The notes below the pieces were generated by a model, which was given only the letters and a program-made list of their open reading frames with translations, did no database searches and was not told the DNA's origin. From contig JAVGWX010000012.1 in the NCBI GenBank assembly GCA_036924085.1, forward strand, positions 34,364,119 through 34,428,118: 64,000 nucleotides of DNA. The letters are read 5' to 3'. The stretch is from Ariolimax columbianus (taxonomy: Eukaryota > Mollusca > Gastropoda > Stylommatophora > Arionidae). This document shows, in pieces, positions 8,501-19,268 of the stretch (position 1 is its first letter; each line of letters starts with the position of its first letter). Made by a program: the position numbers and the translations under genes.

Positions 8501-10401
8501 ATGTATGTAAATATACACTCGCGAGCATACGACTACTCTAAGACAGATGAGCAGAGAAGGAAAGATACAGACAGCCACATAAACTGGAAAGATATTGTCA
8601 GAGGTACAGACATTGAACAAGAGGGAGAGTGTTTCAAAACACTTTTAGAACAACTAAAAGTCGAATATGTTCCATGTATGGAGGTAAACACCAATCATAA
8701 AAAGTGGATTACTAGATTTGTAGCTAAATGTACAAGAGCTTAAAATAAAGTATATAAAGGCAAGTAAATGAAAAGAAATATATTTAAAATATTTGGACAA
8801 GCAAAACATAGCTCAGAAAGTAAATAAAGCAGCAAAAATAGACTTCGAAAAAAACTTACTAATTGGGATCAAGACTGATGGTAAAAGCTTCTTTTCTAAT
8901 GTTAGAAATAAACAAAGACCTAAAGACAAGGTAGGCTTTCCCATAGACAGTACAGTGACAATAAGCAGAGAAAATAGGGAGATAGCTAATCTAATAAAGC
9001 AATACTTTGGCACAGTCTACACAAAAGAAGACTCCTCCAAGATACCAGAGCCTATACATATTTTTAAATGTCAAATGGATATAGTGCGATTAAAATCATT
9101 CTGTATTACGGAGGAAATGGTTCTAAAAAGATTGGAAGGATTAAAAGTGGATAAATGTACAGATCAAGATGGTATCCATTCGTCAATGCTATTTGAAGCA
9201 TAGACTAACTAGTAAAACCATTGACTATATTATTTTCTCAATCACTTGCAAAATGGATTGTTCCAAGAGATTGGAAAGATGCAGGAGTGATTCCCTTATT
9301 CAAAAGAGGAAAGAAATCAGATCCAGCTAATTAAGTAAGTTTAACGAGCAAATTCTGTAAATTGTTAGAGTTAATAATAAAAGAAAACATTGTAATGCAT
9401 CTAGACAGGTTAAATCTAATCAGAAATATTCAGCATGGGTTTACTAGAGGGAGATCGTGCTTAACAAATCTATTGGAGTGCATGGGGGTGATTACTAAAA
9501 TCATAGATAAGGGAGAACCAGTGGATGTTATTTATCTAGATTTTACAAAGGCTTCTGATATAGTACCTCATCAAAGATTATTTACAAAGTTAAAATCACA
9601 TGGGATAGATGAGCAGGTTGCCGAATGGATTGAAAGTTGGTTAACGGCATAAATAAGGAGTACTCTGAGTGGTGTGAAGTAAAAAATGGAACAAAATCAC
9701 AGAATGAGCGAGAACAATACTAGAATGATAGATAACGAAAGGGACATAGGGGTAATAATATAGCATACAGGTAAGGTGAGTTAGCAAGTCCAGGTAGCAG
9801 TTAAAAAGTCAAATGCAACGTTAGGTATGATAAAAAAAAGAAATATTAAACATAGGAGTAATGAGGTGATTGACAAACTGTATAAAGCATTAGTTAGACC
9901 TAGATCGGAGTACTGTGTGCAGGTGTGGAGTCCTTATCATAGAAGAGATATAAATATGCTGGAAAGGATACAAAGAAGAGCGACAAAACTGATAGTGGGA
10001 TTCCAGAATTACAGTTACGAGGAAAGACTCAGAAAAACCGGCCGTTAGTGTCTAGAAAAGAGAAGAATTAAACGTGACTTAATCTAAGTTGATAAGATAA
10101 TCACAGGAAAAGTTAAATTAGACTATAACAAGTTTTTAAAAATACAACCACCAACGAGAACAAGAGGGCACAGATACAAATTAACTAATTGGACACAGGA
10201 CATTTTTTTTTATTCAGACAGTGGTGAATGCTTGGAATGCTTTGCCCCAGGAAATAGTGGAGGCAGAGACAGTTAATGCATTTAAGAATAAATAGGATGT
10301 ACATAGTTATTAGAGCAGTGTAATGCAAATGGGACTGGTTGTCTACAGACTCTGATGAGTTTTCTAAACCAATATAAAAACGTTATGTTAAGTTAAGTTA
10401 T
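8501..10401 (+). mobile_element. CR1-like LINE, 5'-truncated, catalytic core deleted
   Basis: Order of recognisable parts: a pre-RT linker (KKWITRFVAKCTRA; DFEKNLL; RNKQRPKDKVGF; LIKQYFGTVYTKED; GLKVDKCTDQDGIH), RT fingers (AGVIPLFKRGKKSDPAN, LTSKFCKLLELIIKENI, NIQHGFTRGRSCLTNLLE) and first palm motif VIYLDFTKASDIVPHQRL (9529-9575; Ala-Ser in place of Ala-Phe). The next 150 bases jump from SEWCEVKNGT to NERDIGVII, so the GVPQGS and FADD region is missing. The thumb follows (LYKALVRPRSEYCVQVWSPY, MLERIQRRATKLIVG, NYSYEERLRKTGR) and an RTRGHRYKL C-terminus. It ends in a TTAAGT-like tail. No endonuclease is present. Multiple stops occur. Confidence 0.92.
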
Positions 10402-10411
10402 GCCGTGTCTG

Positions 10412-10590
10412 TTAGCTTACTCAGTACGTTTTATGATTGTGCTAAGTTTTTGTTTCACCGCTTCACAGTGTTCTTTGTAGGACAATGTGCGATCCATTGT
10501 AATTCCTAGGTACTTGGGTGTATCTTTATGTTTAAGTTTATGCCCCTGCCAACTAATCTTTCAAACTCTCAAGGCTATTCTTACATCCTG
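10412..10590 (-). pseudogene. RT fragment of a further LINE family
   Basis: The minus strand from 10563 reads KISWQGHKLKHKDTPKYLGI then TMDRTLSYKEHCEAVKQKLS before a stop near 10425. TPKYLG.T.DRTLSYK.H is the palm/thumb junction of jockey- or I-type RTs. It differs clearly from LINE-B's NPNYLGVTFDRCMTWK, so it is a separate family. Only about 50 codons remain, with no recognisable end of the element. Confidence 0.75.
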
Positions 10591-11073
10591 TTGCAGCCCG
10601 CCACTTAACGTCTTTTACAGGACGCACAAAAAATTAATCTGACATATTACGGGCATTCTACAGCAACAATAAATACAACAACAATAACAACAACATGCTG
10701 TTATGGCTTTTGAAGTCAGGATATGGGCTATTTCATTCTTATAAACTATGCAGGAGGAATGATTTCAAGAAATGCTATCTCGGCATAGATAAAGTCACAC
10801 ACTAACTCTAACCATTTTCATAAAGCTGTAGAAACTGATTCACATTTCTAATCGTGTTTACTTACTCTCAACTCTGTCAAATGATATTCTCATTAATAAC
10901 TAAACCTGTACGTCGCTAAGTGTCATTGAAGAAAATGTGGCGAATACGGGAGTTGGCCACGCCACCTCATAAAAAGCTGAGGCCTAGTACAGTGAAGTCT
11001 CTAACACTTCAACCTCGACATCAATGATTGCGAAAGGATTAACTTTTGCTTTTCATGCTCAAATCATTTACAT
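10591..11073. other. No recognisable content
   Basis: AT-rich sequence with a short (CAA)n-like stretch near 10664-10695. No family is recognised on either strand. Counterparts are 32100-32582 and 58781-59264. Confidence 0.5.
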
Positions 11074-12149
11074 CGAATACCAGTACCAAAGAAAGAAAAA
11101 GATAGAACAGATCCAAATTGATACAGGCCTATCAGTCTACTGAGCTGTGTAGGTAAACTGATGGAGCGTATGATAAACATCAGACTGATGTGGCACCTGG
11201 AAGAAAAACACATATTAATTCCACAGAAAGCAGGATTTAGACAACACAGATCCACTGAGGATCAAATCACTCTCATAGCGCAGGAAATAGAGGATGCTTA
11301 CCAGGAGAAAAAGCATACAGTAGCGGTTTGGGTGGATCTAGAGAAGGCATTTGACAAGGTGGGGAAAGAGGGACTTAAAGTCTATAAAGACTTGAAGTAT
11401 CTGGAAAAATGTACAGTTTGATCAGCCACTATCTCGAAAACAGAACAGCCAGAGTTCAAGTACAAGGGAAGATGAGCAATAATGTGACACTGGAGCAGGG
11501 AGTACCCCAAGGGAGAGTACTGTCACCCACACTTTTTTCTGGTGTATATAAACAACATAATAGAGAATATATTAAGAAGAGTCCACAGCCCCATGTTTAC
11601 AGACGATCTGGCTTTGTGGACCTCTGAAGAAAATCTTACCATAACAAACAATCGGATGCAGCAGGCCCTTACATCGCTGGAGTAGTGGGCGAGGAGGCAG
11701 ACAGACTGGCTAAAGAAGGTGCAAGGTTACCACAACCAGATTCTAGTGTGACCTACGAAGAGTTCAAAAGGTTTATTAGGGCCAGATACATGGCCAAATG
11801 GGAAACATAGCATACTGGCTACACAAAAAAATGATGCCTATTACCAGTTGAACAGAAGAGAGCAGGTCGTGGTCTTCAGACTCCGCACAGGACACAACAG
11901 ACTGAGGTACCATCTATTCAATAAACTGAAGATAGGTGGTACTGACGAATGCACATGTGGTACAGGGAAAATGACCGCGGAACATCTGCTGCAAAATTGC
12001 TCGACATACGAGAACCAGAGAAAACACATGTGGCCATCACCAGTGGCAACACTAGACAAGCTCTATGGCAGTGTCGACGGCCTCAGGATGACAGCTGCTT
12101 TCTTCGAACAAATTCAAGTTGACGTCTGACAGCGTACGAAGAAGAAGAT
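11074..12149 (+). mobile_element. LINE-B second copy, internally deleted
   Basis: Same family as the minus-strand LINE-B but in the opposite orientation and clearly diverged. It starts in the RT fingers (IPVPKKEKDRTDPN, stop, YRPISLLSCVGKLMER), keeps QKAGFRQHRSTEDQITLIAQ and VAVWVDLEKAFDK (first catalytic Asp) intact, then LEQGVPQGRVLSP and a damaged MFTDDLALW-type box near 11590-11620. After RMQQALTSLE and a stop near 11683 it jumps into RNase H (GEEADRLAKEGARLPQPD), losing the thumb and most of RNase H. The C-terminal block VVFRLRTGHNRLRYHLF ... CTCGTGKMTAEHLLQNC ... LYGSVDGLRMTAAFFEQ ends in TGA at 12127, followed by CAGCGTACGAAGAAGAAG. Confidence 0.92.
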
Positions 12150-12234
12150 TTACCTCGAATTGTTTTTAACACCTGTAGAAATTAACAATCATCTAACAAT
12201 ATACATATTTCTATCTCTATATCTGTTGTTCATC

Positions 12235-12276
12235 CTCTCTCTCTTTCTCTCTCTCTCTCTTTCTCTCTCTCTCTAC
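12235..12276. repeat. (CT)n microsatellite
   Basis: An almost pure CT dinucleotide tract with two TTT interruptions. The counterparts at 33208-33249 and 60425-60466 have slightly different run lengths between the interruptions. Confidence 0.93.
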
Positions 12277-14939
12277 TTTGGTCTTCTTATGTCTCTGTAC
12301 TCTCAGCAATCAATGCTGACTACCAACTAATGTGTGACAAATATGAACTGCTGTGATCATATAAGACATTCCAATGTACCCCGCCCACTACCAGTTAAAG
12401 GCCAACACAAAATACAGAAGGGATTGAAGCTCACGAGCAAAAACATGCATTTAGAACGTGCCAACCGTAGCGACAATCCGCCCAACAAACTGTTGATTAT
12501 GTCAAGGAAAGAATGTCAGAATACAAACACAACCAACTTGCTGTTTACATTCATGGATACATCAAGTAATACAAATATACTGTAGTCGGGGATGCTGTGG
12601 TAGAAACTTCTCTATAAGAGATTTAAGCTTTTATCAGATGGGGGTAGCCAGTTCCCTTCCTCGAGATCTTTGCTAACAATATCCCTGATATATACATTTA
12701 ATTTATTACCGCCAGGGATGAGGCACTAGAATCTTCATTGTTCTGATACACACACGAATCCATGAACTGGTCAATACGAAATGATACGGCACAATGGACA
12801 ATGGTCTGTGATAGAAAAGGGCAAGTCTTCGTCACAGAATCCAGAAATTGAAACCTCTAATGAAACCAAAAACTTCAGGTTTTGTGAAAACCAATTCCTG
12901 TTCCTCTATCATTTCTCCTAACAGTAAATCTGGTACTCGTTTACAGCTAGGTTGGCTGGAACAATATGCAGCCGGAAAGAAGCAGCCACTCTACCAACGT
13001 TGTATCCTACGCTCTACATGTACATATAGTGTGGTCTTATGTTTCCTCTAATAACATGTCTTAATGGGAATCACACTTTTTCTTCTGCTTATCTCACGGA
13101 ATAATCATTCCTTCATGGTTGTATGCTTAAACATCTATCTAATTGTTCTATTGTAGGTCAATGACCAATGTTTCGTTATTATTATTGTCATGATTATCAT
13201 CATCATCATGATCATCATCTTCTATCAACTTGTGTCGTTAGAAGGCGTGGAAGGGGGTGTAGTTTTATGTCGTGTGCCATCTTCGTCGCCGATGTTGTTG
13301 ACATCCAGCGTTTCTTTAAACATAACAAAGGACATAACCAAACAAATACAAAAAATATATAATTAAGAGTTATCCCATCATAAAAAATTTGCGTGAGAGG
13401 TTCTGGCTTGGGCGTCTCCCCTCTTTATCCAGGTTACAAACCTTAGAACGAGTGAGCTATGGCCCTACACCAGAACCACATGGACGTGTACATTGGCATC
13501 TGTACACTGAAGGCGATAGGTGTTAATTATCCACCCGACCAAATTTCTCACGCTTGTTGTCGTCCTCGTGCACGACATATGGGGAGGAACAGCTCGCGAC
13601 CCCAGGCGCTCGCGACGATTGTGACAGCAAAGCCGTGCTTATCACAAGAGCTGAACCTTGGACCTTGACCGGCGTCGAAGTCATGGAGCGAACTAGACAA
13701 GTAACTGGCAGAAGACAACACTGGCTGCTCCTGTAGCTGTTAATAGTAAGGTTAGAGTTAGCATATATGCTGATGCCTGTTTAAGTTAGCTCTGTTGTGG
13801 TGACAGCGACTCGAATATTGTTTTTAAAATGAATTTAATAATATTCATCAAATGCAAATAAATGTTAGAAATTTCCGAAAGGTAAATTTCGTATGGTATG
13901 CTCCATTAAACGCAACCTTAACTTTTATAAGTATTTGCTTTATTTTCATGTAATTATTAAATGATTTATATTATTGTAGTGCATTTATTACATCCCTTTC
14001 TTTTGAATACATTGCCCTTTTGACGAAGTAATCATTGTCCGTGTAAATACAGCTCACTACTAGGCCGTGAAACTGTTATCTAGCTAATCGAAGATCCTGT
14101 GCTGAAAGTTGTTTATGGTTAAGTGTGCTTATATTCCGTGTGTGTTACTTTTAAATTGTTCAAGCTTGGATTTAATGATATGTAAGCAAATGTATGTGGA
14201 CTTCTAAGTTATAAATTGCTCTAACATACCATCTATAGATTGTTAATCTCATTGTACATATCCAAATTTTAAACCGTACATTTTTTAGAACAGGACACCC
14301 ATTACCATCATTTTAATAACACTAGCCATATGGAATCTTGCATGTTTACTGCTGGCTGAATATATGTAGACATAATATTCATAATGTGGCATAAGAAATA
14401 CCTAAACATTAAATTGAACCTTATTCCAGTGTGTGTTTGTTTCTTGTTTATTTCTTTATTTCACAAGACGCATAAATTGCCATATTAACAAATGTAAACA
14501 AACAGATATTAAAGTACACATTCCTAAAGCCTAGGTATTGATAAAATTGCTCTTTGCCGTCACTCTGTGTATTTATGATATATTCGAAAACTGACACTAT
14601 TAACATACACCAAATTGAAGCATGGTAGTAATACATATCTTATTATTTTAAACATACATTTTTGTACGAATGCACATATTTCTTTACGTTTGTGCGTGCG
14701 TGTGTGTGCAACTGTGTGAAACACTACAGTATTGACAGATTTCCAAAACTACTTATTACGTACTGTTCCTACTGGCATTATAAATGCAGCTCTAGAATTG
14801 ATTGCAAAACAACTTTGTTTGGTTCTGTTGTTGTTGATTCATCCATTAAGCAAATACATACACAGTAGGCGTTTAGCTTGTTTGAAAAGGCCAGTCTTTG
14901 CAAACCGTCGAAGGGTTTGAGAGTTGATAATGCTATTGT
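12277..14939. other. 2.6 kb with no recognisable gene
   Basis: No protein family, transposon end or RNA gene is recognised apart from the tRNA-like relic at 13383-13463. Open frames of 60-83 codons exist (for example 12334-12585) and recur in all units, but the units are so similar that this shows only recent duplication. A (CAT/ATT)-rich patch lies at 13180-13220. Near 13595-13620 GCTCGCGAC occurs twice, 16 bases apart. Confidence 0.5.
13383..13463 (-). other. tRNA-like relic, possibly a SINE head
   Basis: The minus strand shows ATAGCTCACTCG (A-box-like), then an AGG-TTTGTAA-CCT stem-loop in the position of an anticodon arm with TGT (Thr type), then GACGCCCAAGCCAGAACC, which resembles a damaged T-arm. 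The parts are in tRNA order but stems are incomplete and several bases seem deleted. It is not an intact tRNA gene. Confidence 0.33.
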
Positions 14940-14997
14940 GGTTAACATGTGGACAGTAAGATTATATGAACGAACGTAAATATTTCTGTGTGCGTGT

Positions 14998-15905
14998 TAA
15001 CATGTGGATAGCAAGATACTGTGTAGAAGATTAAAGCTTGGTGTCAGTCTGTTAATATGTTGATAGTGAGAAACTATGTAGGACATTAAAGCTCTGCGTT
15101 AGACTGCTAACAAGCTTGCGGTTGGTGTGCTAACATGTGAATAGTAAAATATCATGTAGAAGATTAAAGCTTGGTGTCAATCTGCTAATATGTTGATAGT
15201 GAGATACTATGTAGGACACCGAAGCTCTGCGTTAGACTGCTAACAAGCTTGCGGTTGGTGTGCTAACATGTGAATAGTAAAATATCATGTAGAAGATTAA
15301 AGCTTGGTGTCAATCTGCTAATATGTTGATAGTGAGATACTATGTAGGACATCAAAGCTCTGCATTAGACTGCTAACAAGCTTGCTGTTGGTGTTATAAC
15401 ATGTGAATTATAAAATATCATGTAGAAGATTAAATATTGGTGTCAATCTGCTAATATGTTGATAGTGAGATACTATGTAGGACATCAAAGCTCTGCATTA
15501 GAATGCTAACAAGCTTGCTGTTGGATTTATAACATGTGAATTATAAAATATCATGTAGAAGATTAAAACTTGGTGTCAATCTGCTAATATGTTGATAGTG
15601 AGATACTATGTAGGACATAAAAGCTCTGCGTTAGACTGCTAACAAGCTTGCGGTTGGTGTGCTAACATGTGAATAGTAAAATATCATGTAGAAGATTAAA
15701 GCTTGGTGTCAATCTGCTAATATGTTGATAGTGAGATACTATGTAGGACATCAAAGCTCTGCATTAGACTGCTAACAAGCTTGCTGTTGGTGTTATAACA
15801 TGTGAATTATAAAATATCGTGTAGAAGATTAAAACTTGGTGTCACTCTGCTAATATGTTGATAGTGAGATACTATATAGGACTTAAAAGCTGAGTGTTAG
15901 TCTAC
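14998..15905 (+). repeat. 133-bp higher-order repeat, seven copies
   Basis: The anchor TAACATGTG recurs at 14998, 15131, 15264, 15397, 15530, 15663 and 15796, always 133 bases apart. Each copy consists of two diverged 55-bp monomers (one with ATCATGTAGAAGATTAAA, one with GATACTATGTAGGACA) plus a 23-base partial unit (TAACAAGCTTGC followed by GGTTGGTGTGC or a variant). The seventh copy lacks the 23-base piece and runs into ordinary monomers. Neighbouring copies alternate between two sub-variants (GCGGTTGGTGTGC and GCTGTTGGTGTTA). Confidence 0.95.
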
Positions 15906-16134
15906 TAACATGTGGATAGTAAGATATTTTCAAGACAGTTAATCTCCAAGTTGGTTTGCATCTGTTGATTTGTAAATAGTAAGACCTTATGTAAGAGATT
16001 AAAGCTCAGTATCTGACTCCTAACATGTGGATAGTAAGATAGTAAGTACACCATTCAATCTTAGTGTCTATCTGTTAATATGTAGATAAAGAGATAATAT
16101 GTAGGACATTAAAACTCCATTTTAGTCCTCTAGC

Positions 16135-16290
16135 GTGCACAAATTCTTTATTTCTCTTTGCGTTTAGGTCATGTTATATCTGCAAGCCAGTAATCATGAT
16201 GCAGTCCATAATCTTCACCAGTACATAGTAGCTGCACCATAGCTTTTTCCTCAGCTCTGCATCCTTTGGTATCTCATTTCACTAAAACAC
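16135..16290. other. Non-satellite insert in the satellite field
   Basis: About 155 bases without the monomer pattern, beginning after CTAGCGTGCAC and ending before GTGAAAGTAAAATGC. No element ends or target-site duplication are obvious. The counterpart is 37093-37248. Confidence 0.6.
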
Positions 16291-18683
16291 GGTGAAAGTA
16301 AAATGCTATGTAGAACACACATTTTGGTCTGTTAATTTATGGATTGTAGGTACTACGTAAGACTGTAAAATTACATGGCGGTCTACATCTGTTGCCATGT
16401 GGATAGTAAAGTAATATGTAAGGTATCCAATCTTAGTATTGGTCAGTTATCAAATGGATTGTAAGATAATATTTAGGGTATAAAATCTTGGTGCTGGTCT
16501 GTTAATATGTGGAGGGTAAGATAATATGTAGGGTATCAAATCTCGGTTCTGGTCTGTTAACATGTGAATGGTAAGATAATATTTAGGGTAGCAAATCTTG
16601 GTGCTGGTCTGTCGACATGTGGATGGTAAGATAGTATGTATAACAGTAAAGCTAAGTGTTCTTCTGGCATGGGGATTCAAAGATAAAATGTAGGGCATTA
16701 AAGCACAGTGTGGATCTATTAACATGTGATTAGTAGTATAATATGTACAACATTAACGGACATGGTCAGTTTGTTGAGAGGTGGAAAGTAAGATACTATG
16801 TGGGACAGTAGAGTTTGTTATAGGTCTACTTCTTTTGTCCTGTGAATATCAAGATAATATAAAGGACATTGAACCACGGTGTCATTCTGTTTGCACTGTG
16901 ATAGTCAGATAAAATAATTAAGTCTATTGCATCTCTTTTTTTGGGGAAAGGAAGATACTTTTATTTTGGCGATAAAGCTCAGTGTGGGTTTGTTAATGTA
17001 TTGATAGTAAACATTTATTTAGAACATTACAGCTCGTTGTTGGTCTATTGACATGGGGACAGCAGGATGCTGTTTAGGACATTTATTCTTGGTGTCTGTT
17101 TGTTAACAAATGGAAGGTAACACACTGTATAGTACAGAAAAGCTCAGTGTTGGTCTATTAATACATGTGAACTGTAAGATATTGTGTAGGACACGTGTTC
17201 TCAGTGTTGGTCTGTTAATACATGTGAACTGTAAGACATTGTGTAGGACACGTGTTCTCTGTGTTGGTCTGTAAACATGATGATTAGTAAGATATTATGT
17301 ATGACATTACAGCTCAGAGTTGAGGTTTTATCAAGGGGAAAGATAATATATACAACTTTACATCTTGGTTGTTATGCGTTAACATTTGAATATTAAGAAA
17401 ATATGTAGGACATGAAAGCTCACTGTTCGTTTGCTAACAAGTGGATAGTACAATACTATGAGGTAAAGTAATGCTAGCTGTCATTCTGTTAACACATGGA
17501 TAGTAAGATACTATGTAGGACATTACTGCTCTGTGTTGGTATTTTGACCTGGGGATAGTAAGATACTATAAAGGACATTACAGATCGGTGTTGGTCTGTT
17601 AAAAAGCGGAGAGTAAGATACTATGTAGGACATTACTGCTCAGTTTTGGTCTGTTTACCTGGGGGAAAAATATACTATGTAGGACATCTATTCATGAGGT
17701 TGGTCTGTTTTCATGTGGATAGTGAGAAAATATATACAACACTATTTCTCAGTTGATGTATATTAACATGTGGATATTAAGAAAATAAGTAGGACATGAA
17801 AGTTCACTGTCTGTGTGTTAAGAAGTGGATAGTTTGATGTTATGTAGAATAGTGAAGCTTGCTTTCATTCTGTTATAACATGTGGATAGTAAAACAATAG
17901 GTAGGACATTAAAGATTTGTGTCAGACTGCTATCTTTGGGACAGAAAGATAAAAAGTAGGTCATTTAAGCTCTGTGTTAGTATGTTAACTTCTGGACAGT
18001 AAGATTACATGGTTTGTAAACATGCAAACAGTTTAATGCTACATAGGACAATAAAACTCAGTGTCTGTCTGCTAACAGTTGTATAGATAGATACTATGTA
18101 CGTCATCTATGCCAAAAGCTCGGTTTTCGGCTATTGACATGCAAATTAGTAATGTACTATGTAGGACATTACAGCTTGTTGTCGGCCTGCTAAGATAGGG
18201 ATAGTATGATACTTTACAGGACAGTTACCTTGGTGTCCATCTGTAAATATACAGACAGTAAGATACTACATAGGACCTTAAAGCTCAGTGTTAGCCTTTA
18301 TCTTTTGTCATGCTGATACTAAGATACTATGTAGGAGATTAAAAATCAGAGTTGGTCTGTTAAAGTGGCGTCAGTGAGATACTTTATAGGACCGTCAAGC
18401 TCAGTTTAGATCTGTTAAAGTGGGGTCAGTAAGATATTATGTAGGGCACTAATGCTTTTAGGTAGGTTTCTTAACATGGGGATTGTAAGATGCTATGCAG
18501 GACAGTAAAATTAGGTGACTTTTCGTGTATGTTACTGTTGGAATACTCAGATAGTATGCTAATATGTAGACAGTAAGATGCTATGTATCGCATTAAATCT
18601 CAGAATCGGTTGGTTATATGAGGACATTAAGATAATATATAGGACACTGAAGCTTAGTGTAATTCTGTTGACATGGTGACAGT

Positions 18684-18935
18684 TTTTTTTGGTGGTTTTT
18701 TTTGAGGTCGCATTATTTCTCTAATCCCCAAGGTGGTGTACATTGTACTGTGGTTTTTATTTTGCGCCTGTCGGCCAAGTGCATCCAACTTCAGCATGCA
18801 TTTTATGTAAGGGTCTGCTTCCTCTTGCATTTTCTAAGGATTCGCTTCCCCGGGGTAACGGCGCTGTGATGGGGATTGAGCCCAGCACCTTTGGGTTTTG
18901 AGCCGTGCCACTTAACCACTAGGCCATACCATCCT
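18684..18935 (-). mobile_element. tRNA-derived SINE in the satellite
   Basis: On the minus strand the head carries TGGCCTAGTGGTTAAGTGG (RNA polymerase III A box, 18908-18926) and, about 34 bases on, GGCTCAATCCCC (B box, 18871-18882), the spacing found in tRNAs. A body of about 150 bases without a recognised family follows, ending in a run of A with CC interruptions (T/G-rich on the plus strand at 18684-18705). It is flanked by a perfect 12-base target-site duplication CATGGTGACAGT at 18672-18683 and 18936-18947. The insertion target is a satellite monomer. Confidence 0.9.
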
Positions 18936-19210
18936 CATGGTGACAGTAAGATAATATGTAGGATATTAGCGAATAGTATCGGTCTGTTAACATTTAGATA
19001 GTAAGATTTTATGTAGTACATTACAGCTTGATATTAGGTCTGCTAACATTTAGAAAGAAAGATTTTATATTAGGACATTACAGCTTGGTGTTGGTCTGTT
19101 GACATGGAGACTGTAAAATGCTATGAATGACATTAAAACATGTGGATAGTACAATATCATGTAGGATAGCAAAGCTCAGAGTCGGGCTGATGACATGGGT
19201 ACAGTAAGAT

Positions 19211-19268
19211 ATCTTCTTCGAAGTACGCTATCAGACATCAACGTGAATTTGTTGAAGAAGAAAAAGAA
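19211..19268 (-). mobile_element. LINE-B-type 3' terminus, extreme 5' truncation
   Basis: The minus strand reads ...AACAAATTCACGTTGATGTCTGATAGCGTAC..., which closely resembles the last codons, stop and terminal sequence of plus-strand LINE-B (ACAAATTCAAGTTGACGTC TGA CAGCGTACGAAGAAG, 12108-12149). Only about 50 bases inserted. AGTAAGATA occurs on both sides (19204-19212 and 19268-19276), a likely target-site duplication, although that word is also part of the satellite core. Confidence 0.78.

Noticed and set aside
10340..10375. CTGATGAG string suggesting a hammerhead ribozyme
   Set aside because: The flanking stem and GAAA core are missing, and the related CR1-like end at 940-960 lacks the string.
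12334..12585. 83-codon frame recurring in all units
   Set aside because: No recognised family, no start context or splice evidence, and the recurrence is explained by recent duplication.
13383..13463. Functional tRNA-Thr gene
   Set aside because: Stems are incomplete and bases are missing between the anticodon and T arms. It is kept only as a low-confidence relic.
14998..15905. CRISPR-like regular repeat
   Set aside because: The 133-bp copies are contiguous and similar throughout, with no unique spacers, and the DNA is eukaryotic in character.
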